DNA of 57,976 bases from Trichocoleus desertorum ATA4-8-CV12 (GTDB lineage: Bacteria; Cyanobacteriota; Cyanobacteriia; FACHB-46): contig JAHHIL010000031.1 of the NCBI GenBank assembly GCA_019358975.1, positions 1 to 57,976 on the forward strand, in the 5' to 3' direction. Each line of letters begins with the position of its first letter. The first letter of the stretch is position 1. Position numbers and translations under genes: made by a program. The notes beneath the pieces are model-generated. The model was not told where the DNA came from and searched no databases. It was given only the letters and a program-made list of their open reading frames with translations. Below are positions 1-8,474 of this stretch, piece by piece.

Positions 1-126
1 GGGTAGGGCATACCCGAAGTAACGCTTGGGGAGAATCCCACCTCTGGCCTAGATGACGCAAGGACTCTAGGTTAAGTGGTTTCGTAGAGCCAAGAATCCC
101 ACGTGCTTTAGCCGTGGGAGTGTCAA
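1..126 (+). mobile_element. Right end of an IS200/IS605-type (TnpB-class) element, truncated by the window edge
   Basis: The first 126 bases look like the 3' end of a cyanobacterial IS200/IS605-family element. A stem TCCCACG (97-103) pairs with CGTGGGA (113-119) around the loop TGCTTTAGC, and the element appears to end a few bases later at about 126. A second stem, GGGTA/TACCC, is at 1-5/11-15. Such subterminal hairpins with a CTTTAG loop are the usual right-end structure of these elements, and in TnpB elements this region also encodes the 3' part of the omega/reRNA, whose guide would begin at about 127. No transposase gene is visible; it would lie to the left of base 1. The right boundary is inferred from the hairpin position and from where the VKOR-like frame resumes. 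Confidence 0.6.
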
Positions 127-127
127 G

Positions 128-409
128 CTAGTTAACTATGGCATTACCGCTTGGTTAGCATCAGCAGGAGGTCAAAACCGAGCCAAGGAGAACCCGCTCC
201 TGCCAATTGCGATGGGAGCCAAGATTTTAATTGACACGCTGGTGGCAGCCGAGCTAGCTCGCGAAGAGTGGAGCGAGAACAAAGCATTTTGTGAGTACTG
301 CCAAGTGGCAACGCTGTGTTCGCTGGCTTCGTTAGCGCTAGCAGTACCAGAGGTCACAACTGCGGTGCAAACCCTAATGGGCAACCGAGAGATCAGCGCA
401 GCCCGATAA
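128..409 (+). pseudogene. 3' fragment of a vitamin K epoxide reductase (VKOR)-like gene, cut by the IS
   Basis: An open frame without its own plausible start runs from the IS end to the TAA at 407-409. It reads NYGITAWLASAGG, then a probable membrane helix (about 195-250), a short loop and the motif FCEYC followed by a second hydrophobic helix. A CxxC preceded by an aromatic region at the head of the last helix is the active-site signature of VKOR-family membrane oxidoreductases, which re-oxidise periplasmic thiol oxidoreductases and quinones. The first transmembrane helices and loop cysteines are missing. The internal ATG at 212 would give only 65 residues and has no convincing ribosome-binding site. 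I infer that the gene was split by the insertion at 126/127. The family assignment rests on the CEYC motif and helix pattern. Confidence 0.55.
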
Positions 410-777
410 GCGATCGCTGTTTTGCTGATTTCTTATATTTTGAGCAGGTGTTCCTACTACTTCGCTTTTCCTACAATCCTCTTGCGCCCCTCTTTTGATA
501 GAGGGTGAACTTACTAATTGCCACTAAGTTGGGTAGGTAAACAAGGGATAAAAGTGGCGATCGCCTGCTGTTTTCTAGCAGCAAAATAGTTCCGAGATGC
601 AGCAGGCAAAGCCACTTTGCTTCATTTACTTTGTTCACCACTGTTAACTCTGCCATAGGCCTGCTGTAGGTCAACCCTGGTATCAGCAGGACCGTTTTTG
701 AGTAGAGGCTTACAAGTTGGTGGATTCCCGATTTGCAAAGGTTTGCAAAAAGGAAAGGCTAGCAAAAAGGAAAAACT
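410..777. other. Intergenic region with large inverted repeats
   Basis: No convincing gene is present. The stretch is dominated by inverted repeats (see 504-639) and by scattered CCTGCTG/CAGCAGG words; one pair at 660-666 and 684-690 could fold and is followed by a short T run. The last 30 bases are A-rich and hold the AAGGA ribosome-binding site of the next gene. Confidence 0.5.
504..639. repeat. Nested inverted repeat (possible MITE or structured RNA)
   Basis: The outer arms GGTGAAC (504-510) and GTTCACC (633-639) are perfect complements. The inner arms at 551-570 and 600-618 share AAAGTGGC and GCCTGCTG (reverse complement on the right), differing only in a GATC versus TTT spacer. The 29-nt interior contains CTAGCAGC. 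The size (136 bp) and lack of coding potential fit a small palindromic mobile element or a folded transcript; nothing shows which. Confidence 0.45.
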
Positions 778-3700
778 ATGTTTCAACATATTTGGGTTGC
801 TCAAGCAGCTATCCCTGTAGAATCTTCAACTTTGGCGTTCCTTTCAGGGCCTCAGTTTTTCATCGCGCTGATTGCTGGGGTGGTAATGGCATTTGCCTTC
901 CAATTGGTGCTCACCAACTTATCCATCGCTGCTGGCATCTCAGGTGCTGCTGATGCTCTAGACAGCGATGCTAACGGTTGGGGGAAGAAAATTCGTCGGG
1001 TTGAGGCAAAAGTTGGCGCTGGAACGATCTTGATCGTGAATACGGCTCTCTTTACGGCCTGTTTTCTCGCGGTTAAGCTGACGCTAATTCACGAAAGTAG
1101 CCTGGGTGCGATCGTCAGTGTGGTGATCTGGTCAGTCTATTTCCTGCTCCTCTTCTGGACGGGTTCTCGCGCCGTTGGGTCGTTGATCGGGGCAGTGGGT
1201 AGTACGGCTAGTTCTGGCTTGCAAGGGGTGGCAGCAACCGTAGCCACAGCTCTGAGTGGTCAAGCAGCTACTAGCCAAATCGCTAATACCGTAGAAGCGT
1301 CGGTGGGAGCAGTCAGAAAAGAATTGCAATCGGTGTTAGAACCCGATCGCCTGCGCGAGAATTTACAAGATTATGTCACCAAGCTGCAACTGCCACAAGC
1401 TGACTTCAAGGACATTTCCAGCCAGGTCTTAGGGCTACTAGAGAATCCTAATCTGCAATCCGCTGCCAGTTCCGTGACCAATGCAGCCACTAGCGCAGCA
1501 ACTGATGCAGCCACTAATTTAACCGCTGCTCCTGATCTCCTCAGTATTGTTCAATCCGCGACACCAGAGGAACTCAGAAGCGGTAAGTTGCGGGAGCGCT
1601 TAACTGATTTGATTGGCAATCAATTACTAAGCAATGGGCAGGGGGATGGACAAAGCCAAGACAAGCAGGGAGCCAGTTTACGCGATCGCGCCTTGCAACT
1701 GGGTCTGGGTTCCCTCGTCTCTACTTTGGCTCAGCGAGTAGATCTCTCTGATCTCGACTTGCAGAAGATTACAGAGCAGTTGGGTTCCTTCCAACAGACT
1801 TTGGGAGAACAGGCAAGTCAAGCACTGGGAGCGGTGAAGCAAACTAGCTCGTTCTCACCCATTCGCACCGATATTGAAAATTACCTGCTCAATTCTCCTT
1901 TTTGGTATCTCAGTGCCAACGGTCTCGATCGCGGATTCCGCGAGGTACTTTACGACCCCAACGCCGATGCTAGAGCGGTACGGCAGCAATTAGAGCCGCT
2001 CAATCGGGGCTATTTTGTGGAAGTTCTGACTCGTCGGGATGGGATTACACCAGAGCAGGTGAATGATATTGCCGATGAAGTCGAAGTGGTTCGGCAGGAA
2101 GTGTTAGACACTGTGCGGGTCGCAGAGGAGCAGGAGCGATCGCAGGAATTGCGGCAACAGGTAGAAACCTACCTCAGTTCTGCCCCTAAAGAAGCTTTGA
2201 GTGCCGAGAGAATTCAGCAAGACTTTACTGCACTTTTGGCCGACCCTGAAGCCAGTTATGAAACCTTGGGCAATCGCTTACTCCAGTTCGATCGCGATAC
2301 GCTGATGCAAATGCTGATGGCAGGGCAGCAAGACCTCAGCCAAGAAGAAGCAGAGCAGATTCGTACCGAACTGATGAATGTGCGCGATCGCTTCTTGAAT
2401 GAGTCAGAAGCCACCTGGAACCAACTGCAAACGCAAACCAGCGACTTCCGCCAACGAGTAGAATCCTACCTGCGCGAAACTAATCCTGGCGAATTTACCC
2501 CAGATGCGATCCAGCAAACCTTCCAGACGTTGCTCAATGCACCGGAAGCAGGCTCCCAGGCGCTACAAACTGGGCTGGGGCAGTTGAATCGCGATACCTT
2601 ACGGCAAGCATTGTCGCAACGCCAAGACATTAACCCAGAGCAAGTAGATCAACTCTTGGATCAATTTGAATCGGTGCGCGATCGCCTGCTCCAGGCTCCC
2701 CAGCAACTGACTGAGCAAGCTAGAGCCCAAGTGGATCAGCTAACTAACCAGATTGCCGACTATCTGCGGAATACCAACCTGGAAGAATTAGACCCAGAAG
2801 GGATTCAGCGAGATCTACAAACGCTCTTGAGTGATCCTCAGACAGGGGCTTCTGTCCTGCGCCAGCGACTCTCCCAAGTGGACCGAGAAACGTTGGTGAA
2901 GTTGGTTAGCCAAAGCGGAGATCTGAGCGAGGATCAGGTGAATCGTGCCATTGATCAAGTCCAGGAAGGAATTCGGCGGATTGTCCGGGCTCCCCAACGT
3001 TTAGTGACCCGCACCCGCGATCGCCTACGAGATTTTCCCACAGAATTGGCAGATTATCTCCGGCACACAAATCGCGAAGAACTCAATCCTGAGGCTATCA
3101 AACGCGATCTACAGCTCTTGATCAAACAACCACGGGCAGGTGTAGAACAGTTGGGCGATCGCTTAAGCCAGATCGATCGCGATACCATTGTCTCTCTTTT
3201 ATCAGAGCGAGAGGATATCTCTGAGGAAGATGCTAATCGGATTGTGGATCAGGTATTGGGTCAAGTTCAGTCTGTGCGGGACCAAGTGACGCAGCAAGCG
3301 CAGAAAGTCCAAGACCGCGTGCAATCTATCACTAGCAGCGTGAGCGATCGCGTCCGCACCTACCTCAACACCCTAGATCAGCCAGAACTCAACTACGAAG
3401 GCATCCAGCGAGATGTTCGGAAGCTATTCGATGACCCGGAAGCAGGATTCGATGCTCTGCGCGATCGCCTCGGCCACTTCGATCGCGATACGCTGGTCTC
3501 TATCCTCAGCTCTCGCAAAGATATCTCTGAGGAGCAAGCCAACCGGATTGTCGATCAAATCGAGTCAGCCAGAGATAATGTGCTGCATCGCGCCGAACGG
3601 CTGCAACAGGAAGCTGAAAAGCGGATCAAAGCCGTGAAACACCAAGCCAAAGAGCAGGCGGAAGAAGTCCAGAAAACCGTAGCCACTGCTGCTTGGTGGT

Positions 3701-3783
3701 TGTTTGGGACTGCCATTACCTCTGTCGCTACTGCCGCGATCGCCGGAGTCCTAGCTTCTGGTGGCTTTGAATTTCTAAAGTGA
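778..3783 (+). CDS. Large membrane-anchored protein with six approx. 90-residue helical repeats
   Basis: The protein has 1001 residues. The start ATG has AAGGA about 7 nt upstream. Residues about 20-50, 80-105 and 115-140 are hydrophobic helices. An Ala/Ser/Thr-rich segment (about 145-250) follows, then from about residue 360 six tandem repeats of 85-100 residues. The repeat core is a Tyr-Leu pair, an acidic turn, [IL]QRDFQ.LL, a D/NPEAG turn, LGDRL.Q[FIL][DN]RDTL, a serine/acidic stretch (DISEEQAN) and a charged helix ending in RVRDR. The last repeat leads into a Lys/Glu coiled-coil and a final membrane helix (about 975-995). With membrane anchors at both ends the repeat region should form a long helical rod or a structure lying along a membrane. 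I know of no function for this family. The gene stands alone and is convergent with the cheB-like gene. Confidence 0.85.
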   Translation: MFQHIWVAQAAIPVESSTLAFLSGPQFFIALIAGVVMAFAFQLVLTNLSIAAGISGAADALDSDANGWGKKIRRVEAKVGAGTILIVNTALFTACFLAVKLTLIHESSLGAIVSVVIWSVYFLLLFWTGSRAVGSLIGAVGSTASSGLQGVAATVATALSGQAATSQIANTVEASVGAVRKELQSVLEPDRLRENLQDYVTKLQLPQADFKDISSQVLGLLENPNLQSAASSVTNAATSAATDAATNLTAAPDLLSIVQSATPEELRSGKLRERLTDLIGNQLLSNGQGDGQSQDKQGASLRDRALQLGLGSLVSTLAQRVDLSDLDLQKITEQLGSFQQTLGEQASQALGAVKQTSSFSPIRTDIENYLLNSPFWYLSANGLDRGFREVLYDPNADARAVRQQLEPLNRGYFVEVLTRRDGITPEQVNDIADEVEVVRQEVLDTVRVAEEQERSQELRQQVETYLSSAPKEALSAERIQQDFTALLADPEASYETLGNRLLQFDRDTLMQMLMAGQQDLSQEEAEQIRTELMNVRDRFLNESEATWNQLQTQTSDFRQRVESYLRETNPGEFTPDAIQQTFQTLLNAPEAGSQALQTGLGQLNRDTLRQALSQRQDINPEQVDQLLDQFESVRDRLLQAPQQLTEQARAQVDQLTNQIADYLRNTNLEELDPEGIQRDLQTLLSDPQTGASVLRQRLSQVDRETLVKLVSQSGDLSEDQVNRAIDQVQEGIRRIVRAPQRLVTRTRDRLRDFPTELADYLRHTNREELNPEAIKRDLQLLIKQPRAGVEQLGDRLSQIDRDTIVSLLSEREDISEEDANRIVDQVLGQVQSVRDQVTQQAQKVQDRVQSITSSVSDRVRTYLNTLDQPELNYEGIQRDVRKLFDDPEAGFDALRDRLGHFDRDTLVSILSSRKDISEEQANRIVDQIESARDNVLHRAERLQQEAEKRIKAVKHQAKEQAEEVQKTVATAAWWLFGTAITSVATAAIAGVLASGGFEFLK

Positions 3784-3806
3784 CGTGCTGAGTCTAAATC
3801 TCCTTA

Positions 3807-3848
3807 AGACCTAACTCCCAGCCCCTTCCCTAATAGGGAAGGGGAGCT
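3807..3848. repeat. Truncated copy of a GACCT-ended palindromic repeat
   Basis: GACCTAACTCCCAGCC leads into a perfect hairpin, CCCCTTCCCTA/TAGGGAAGGGG (3822-3844). The same unit occurs in longer form at 9514-9606 and 40826-40932. It lies between two convergent genes, where the hairpin may also act as a bidirectional terminator. Confidence 0.65.
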
Positions 3849-3884
3849 AATGTACATATAAGGACAGGGGCGATCGCATTACAG

Positions 3885-4925
3885 TCACTTCTCTAGATCT
3901 TCATCTTGAAAGACTATAGTTTGCTTGGTAGAAAAGCCATTGAGAAGCAACTCCCGCAACGTTGACACCTCTTTATCTACATTGTCTGCGTTATCTTCAT
4001 ATTTCATTGCTGCCTTATGCAGATTTAGATTCTTCATCCGCTGGGCGATTTGGCGTGAGAGTGTTACCTTTTCTTCTAAGGCTCGAACAGCTGACCATAA
4101 AGCATTTTCTATATTCTGAGTTTGCTCAGATAAAAAGACATCCGCCGTAAAAGCATGCCCAACATGGCAACGAAACCGGAGAAAATCTCCATTGCCGATT
4201 TGCCAAATACTGCCGTTACATTCAGGACAGCTATAAGTGGTGCGAGTTCCAATGCTCTCAACATTCTCCAGGAACTCGTACGTATTCATCTGCTGTTCAG
4301 CAATCTTAGACTCAAACTCCATTTCTTGAGTGATAGGGTACGCTTTCTCCGCCGCCACTGGTTCTTTCGTCAAAGACACCAACAACGCTGGAATCTCCGC
4401 CAAGGGTAAGCAGTGGTCTACCTTGGCATACCTCATGGCACTTCTAGGCATACTGGAGTATTCTGCTTCTTCTGGGTCTTGCACAATGGCAATGCCACCC
4501 CGGTTTTTGACTGCTTGAAGACCTACAGTGCCATCATCCAGATAGCCTGTAAGAATTACCCCGACCACTCTAGGACCATAGGCACGAGCCGCTGAGCGGA
4601 ATAAAGCATCGATCGCGGGTCTAAACCGATTTTCTTGGGGGCCCCGCACCACGCGCATGTATCCCTGACTCACCAACAAATGATGATCAGGCGAAGCAAC
4701 GTAAATATGCCTTTTTTGAATTTTTTCTCCGTCTTCAGGATGACTGACCGAAAAGTTACTTATATCTTCTAGAATTCGGGGCAGCAGGCTAGGCGCACTG
4801 GCTGAAATGTGCTGGACAATAAAAATGACAGCATCAAGTTCAGCAGGCAAGCTACTCACAATTTTGCTAAGCGCTTTCAGCCCACCTGCTGAAGTACCAA
4901 TTACGATGATGTCATGTCCAGACAT
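3885..4925 (-). CDS. CheB-type methylesterase domain protein with C-terminal zinc-ribbon-like segment, no receiver
   Basis: This 346-aa protein starts directly with the CheB catalytic domain (residues 4-185). The catalytic serine is in GTSAGG (Ser12), the histidine in VQHIS (His39) and the aspartate in LTGYLDDGT (Asp131), matching the CheB triad that removes glutamyl methyl esters from chemoreceptors. The N-terminal receiver that normally gates CheB is absent. After a linker there is a CPEC...CHVGH segment (about 250-275) that looks metal-binding, then a helical tail. It is 51 bp downstream of a hybrid histidine kinase on the same strand, so the two are probably co-transcribed and the kinase may replace the missing receiver. 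No CheR or chemoreceptor is nearby, so the substrate is unknown. Confidence 0.85.
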   Translation of the reverse strand: MSGHDIIVIGTSAGGLKALSKIVSSLPAELDAVIFIVQHISASAPSLLPRILEDISNFSVSHPEDGEKIQKRHIYVASPDHHLLVSQGYMRVVRGPQENRFRPAIDALFRSAARAYGPRVVGVILTGYLDDGTVGLQAVKNRGGIAIVQDPEEAEYSSMPRSAMRYAKVDHCLPLAEIPALLVSLTKEPVAAEKAYPITQEMEFESKIAEQQMNTYEFLENVESIGTRTTYSCPECNGSIWQIGNGDFLRFRCHVGHAFTADVFLSEQTQNIENALWSAVRALEEKVTLSRQIAQRMKNLNLHKAAMKYEDNADNVDKEVSTLRELLLNGFSTKQTIVFQDEDLEK

Positions 4926-4976
4926 AGATGCTTCTAACCACGTAATGCTCTACTTGCCAATTCTAGCGCTGCAAGT

Positions 4977-6701
4977 TCACCTGTTCAGGACTAAGGCGAT
5001 CGCTGTAATTAAAGTTTCTGGCTCAACGGGTTTGACCAAATGTTGTTGAAATCCCGCTAGTAATGCTTTTTGGCGATTATCTTCGGTGGCATAAGCGGTA
5101 AGAGCGATCGCTGGCAGATCTCGATTTGGCTGCGAAGATGAGCGAATCCGTTGGATTAAAGCATAGCCATCCATCTCCTGCATCCCAATATCGCTCACCA
5201 ACACATCCAAAGTAGATTGACTCAGGGCTTGTAAGGCAGCTTTGCCAGAGTTAACAGCGGTAACGTTGGCCCCAGCTGTTTCTAGCACAAAGGTAATGAA
5301 CTGCAAAGTAAAGGGTTCATCATCTACCACCAGCACTTGGGTTCCTGATAAGTGGTAGTGCTGTTGGGTTGGGATCATCGCAGGTGTAGAAGCAGAAACA
5401 TTGGGACTGAGAGAAGTGGGGCTTAGAGGAAGTCGCACAGTAAACGTTGCCCCTTGTCCTTCTCCGGCGCTGTCGGCTGTAATAGTTCCGCCATGTGCTT
5501 CTACCAACTGCTGAGAGATCGAAAGTCCTAATCCTAAGCCCCCGAATTGTCGCGTAATCGAGCTGTCTTGCTGACGAAACCGATTAAATACAAATGGTAA
5601 GAACTGAGGATGAATGCCTAGGCCCGTGTCAGCAACTGTGATTTGAGCATACTGTTCAACTTGTTCTAGCTCTATTCGAATCTGGCCTTTGCTGGGCGTA
5701 AATTTGATAGCATTCGCAAGCAAATTCCAAAATACTTGTTGCAGTCGGCCAGCGTCGCCCATAACTTGCCCGATCGCTGAGTTCAGCTTTGCCTCTACTT
5801 GAATAGATTTGGCTTCGATAGACAAACGAACGGTTTCTAATGCAGCACTAATCGGGACATTGAGCGGTACAGCAGCTAGATTCAGGGTCAATTTACCTTG
5901 AACAATCCGGGAAAGATCCAGCAAATCATCTACCAGTTGCGCTTGACGTTTCGCGTTCTGCTCGATCGCATCTAGCGCCTCTTGCCGCTTAGTCTCAGGT
6001 AGTCTCTTGGTTCGCAGCATCTTAGACCAGCCCAAAATTGGGGTCAGCGGCGTTCTCAATTCATGAGAGAGCATCGCCAAAAACTCGTCTTTGGTACGAT
6101 TGGCGGCTTCTGCCTCATTCCGTGCTGCTTGCTCTTGTTGTAATAACTGCTCTCGTTCTTGCTCTAGGCACTTGCGATCGCTAATATCTCGTTGAATGGC
6201 GACAAAGTGCGTAATCGTTTGCCGAGCATCCCGAATGGGGGTAATGTTCCACTCTACGTAATACTCTGTCCCATCCTTATGGTAGTTGATGGCCTCGCCA
6301 TGAAAGGGTTCTCCGCTCACCAAATGCTGGCGCAAATCATTCAGCAACTCGCGATCGGTGTCTGGGCCTTGGAGTAAACGAGGAGTTTGGCCCAAAACTT
6401 CTTCACTCGTATAGCCCGTCATTTCAGTGAAGGCTGGATTTACATAGACAATTTCTGGCCCTGGTAGATCTATATCTGCCGCAGTAATAATGATCGAATC
6501 CCTTGATTGCTGTACAGCAGATAGCAAGAGCCGAATCGCTTCCTCAGCAACTTGCAAATCTCGTAATGATGCAGTCAGTTTCCCTAAGGATTCTGTCAAG
6601 CGGCTTTTTTGCGGTAATGGCAGTTGGCTGGCATTCTGCTCCAGTTCTGCCACCCGCTGCTGCACATCTTGAATCTGTTCAATAAACTCGTCCCCGTTCA
6701 C
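4977..6701 (-). CDS. PAS-containing hybrid histidine kinase with C-terminal receiver
   Basis: The protein has 574 residues and starts at GTG, with AAGGG upstream. Order: coiled coil (1-60), PAS domain (about 60-180), HisKA with phosphoacceptor His213 in MLSHELRTP, HATPase with GGLGLGLSI, and a receiver (about 453-574) with Asp504 in VSDIGMQEMDG and the conserved KPVEP lysine. The PAS core carries GQTPRLLQG, resembling the flavin-binding GxNCRFLQ motif of LOV domains but lacking the photoactive cysteine, so classical LOV photochemistry is not expected. There are no membrane helices, so the kinase is cytoplasmic. It sits immediately upstream of the receiver-less CheB protein, suggesting one signalling unit (inference). 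Confidence 0.93.
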   Translation of the reverse strand: MNGDEFIEQIQDVQQRVAELEQNASQLPLPQKSRLTESLGKLTASLRDLQVAEEAIRLLLSAVQQSRDSIIITAADIDLPGPEIVYVNPAFTEMTGYTSEEVLGQTPRLLQGPDTDRELLNDLRQHLVSGEPFHGEAINYHKDGTEYYVEWNITPIRDARQTITHFVAIQRDISDRKCLEQEREQLLQQEQAARNEAEAANRTKDEFLAMLSHELRTPLTPILGWSKMLRTKRLPETKRQEALDAIEQNAKRQAQLVDDLLDLSRIVQGKLTLNLAAVPLNVPISAALETVRLSIEAKSIQVEAKLNSAIGQVMGDAGRLQQVFWNLLANAIKFTPSKGQIRIELEQVEQYAQITVADTGLGIHPQFLPFVFNRFRQQDSSITRQFGGLGLGLSISQQLVEAHGGTITADSAGEGQGATFTVRLPLSPTSLSPNVSASTPAMIPTQQHYHLSGTQVLVVDDEPFTLQFITFVLETAGANVTAVNSGKAALQALSQSTLDVLVSDIGMQEMDGYALIQRIRSSSQPNRDLPAIALTAYATEDNRQKALLAGFQQHLVKPVEPETLITAIALVLNR

Positions 6702-6770
6702 GTAATCCCTTCATCGCACAGCTTCAACTTCTATTGTGAAGGGTTAAACGGATGAAAGCATTTATACTCA

Positions 6771-6798
6771 GGGGGATTTAAGCAATTCTTAAGCCCCC
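6771..6798. repeat. Inverted repeat between the VOC gene and the kinase gene
   Basis: GGGGG and CCCCC (6771-6775/6794-6798) enclose TTAAG and CTTAA arms, a strong hairpin just beyond the stop of the minus-strand VOC gene. No T tract follows on the minus strand, so termination by it would be imperfect. Confidence 0.4.
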
Positions 6799-6845
6799 AA
6801 TAGCTATAACTTGGGGAACTGGTCAAAACTGCCCAAAGCTTGCGT

Positions 6846-7445
6846 CTAGTTTGAGACCTCTGCCAGCTCAATCACACGGCCTTCCCAGTCTTTGACTAAA
6901 AAGTTTAGCGGTTTTTCGCGACGGATTTTGTGCTTGATGCCTCGCGTTTGTACCCGCATCAGCACTTGCTCTAAGCAGTCGCGATCGAAACAGACGTGAC
7001 GTTGGCGATCTTTTTGGCCAAAACTGGCTCCAGAAATGACATGAACCTGGGTATTTTTCTTCAGTTGGTACCACAGGCCATCAGTACCACTCACGCTACG
7101 GGTAGCCGTGGCTGGGCCACCTAAACTGGGGGACATATACAGTGGGTCAATGCTGGTTGCACCCAGAGTCTGCTCATAGTTGTAGTAGTAATGCAATGGC
7201 ACCTCAGCAGCCGCCAACCCTAGCACCCCTTCATAGAACTGACGAGCGAACTCTAGGTCAGATACCATGATGGTGTGTACTTTTGGGGCACTGGTGAGAA
7301 ACATCCACATGGCACCCGCATAAGCTGCCAAAAGCAAAACCATAATTCCTTGCGTTGACAAGAGGCTGTCTAACGGCAGGGCTGGGAAAAAAGCTCCCAT
7401 TAAAGGCTGAGATAGGAAAGGCATCACACTCAATGCTAGAACCAT
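6846..7445 (-). CDS. Membrane-anchored glyoxalase/VOC-fold protein
   Basis: This 199-aa protein has a hydrophobic N-terminal part (about 1-50, one or two membrane helices) followed by a vicinal-oxygen-chelate (glyoxalase/bleomycin-resistance) fold: HTIMVSDLEFARQFYEG...LGL at about 57-75, a conserved RHVCFD strand and a C-terminal KDWEGRVIELAE strand. VOC proteins bind metals or small ligands and include lyases, dioxygenases and binding proteins; the substrate here cannot be read. The start is ATG with only a weak ribosome-binding site. It is separated from the downstream kinase gene by a hairpin and is probably transcribed alone. Confidence 0.8.
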   Translation of the reverse strand: MVLALSVMPFLSQPLMGAFFPALPLDSLLSTQGIMVLLLAAYAGAMWMFLTSAPKVHTIMVSDLEFARQFYEGVLGLAAAEVPLHYYYNYEQTLGATSIDPLYMSPSLGGPATATRSVSGTDGLWYQLKKNTQVHVISGASFGQKDRQRHVCFDRDCLEQVLMRVQTRGIKHKIRREKPLNFLVKDWEGRVIELAEVSN

Positions 7446-7704
7446 GAATTAAGTGAGGGACTTAAGCCAATTGAACAGAATTCTAGAGATGGTGGCTGAT
7501 ACACATCGCCTAGTAATCTTAGTCTATCAAGCTAAACCTAAGCTTATTCAAACTTCAAAAAAGGCTGGCTTGTGCAAGATAGTCGATCGAACACTCTGAG
7601 TTGCTCTAAACATCTTTAACCAAAAAGAGTTTTAATTGTGGAAAACCGTGGATTATAGTAAGAGGCATTCCGATTGACGCTTAGCCAGTCAGTGACTGAA
7701 AATC

Positions 7705-8385
7705 GTGCAAATTCCTACGTTTCCTGAAAGCAATCATCCGATTGTCCAATCGCTCTTTCACCATAGCGATCAGGAGTTGTTGACGCTTTTTCAGCGCCAT
7801 CCTGATTCGGGGCGATACTTTACGGCTATTTTTTGTCGCTACAGCCCGATTGTTTACACTTTAATTCGGCACTCGGCGCGATCGCCCGTGCAAGCTGACT
7901 ATTTATTTGCCATCACCTGGCGGCACGTTTTTCATGAACTGGGCGGTCTGGATTTGCGATCGAGCCAGCTCTCGAACATCGAAAACCTGACGTTGCAAAA
8001 TTGGCTGATTAATATGACAGCCTTTTGCATCAACCAAGCCGAGCTGCCTCCAGTCGAGTCGGTGCATTATTCTTTGCAAGGAGCTTCACCGCCGCTGTGG
8101 TGCTACGTTGAGCAGGCGCTAGACCAGTTGCCTCCAGTGCTGCGGCTGATGATTTTGATGGCGCAAACTTTTCACTGGAGCGAAACCCGGATTTCGGCGT
8201 ACTTGCAGGCGGAAGGGGAAGCGATTTCACCCGCAGAAGTCAAAGTACGGTTGCAGGAAGGCTACCAGCTCCTAGAAGAGGCTCTCCCGGAAGATATTTG
8301 TGAAATTTATCTAGGTGGGAATACTAAGGATCGAACCGATGGGTTCGACTTCAGTTCCATCACACTGGAGCCTAGTGTTGAGTAG
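7705..8385 (+). CDS. Sigma-70-like protein of a cyanobacterial family
   Basis: The 226-aa product starts at GTG (7705). Its N-terminus (PTFPESNHPIVQSLFHHSDQ) and the segment FCRYSPIVYTLIRHSARSP match a conserved cyanobacterial family usually annotated as a sigma-70-like factor. Residues about 20-110 would be a region-2-like helical bundle, and residues about 130-190 (LDQLPPVLRLMILMAQTFHWSE) resemble a degenerate region-4 helix-turn-helix. Key DNA-contacting positions are hard to recognise, so it may be a regulator rather than a working sigma factor. The downstream exported TPR gene begins 90 bp after the stop on the same strand and may be co-transcribed. Family membership is fairly sure; the role is inferred. 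Confidence 0.75.
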   Translation: MQIPTFPESNHPIVQSLFHHSDQELLTLFQRHPDSGRYFTAIFCRYSPIVYTLIRHSARSPVQADYLFAITWRHVFHELGGLDLRSSQLSNIENLTLQNWLINMTAFCINQAELPPVESVHYSLQGASPPLWCYVEQALDQLPPVLRLMILMAQTFHWSETRISAYLQAEGEAISPAEVKVRLQEGYQLLEEALPEDICEIYLGGNTKDRTDGFDFSSITLEPSVE

Positions 8386-8474
8386 AAATCTTGTGCAGGA
8401 TTTGCCTGCCCTGAGTCAGCTCTACTTAGCTAGGTATCTGTGATTCCATCAAGCTTGGTTGTGAGGAAATCGTC

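Noticed and set aside
471-674. A 67-residue minus-strand frame
   Set aside because: It runs through the nested inverted repeat and has no protein-like features or start signal.
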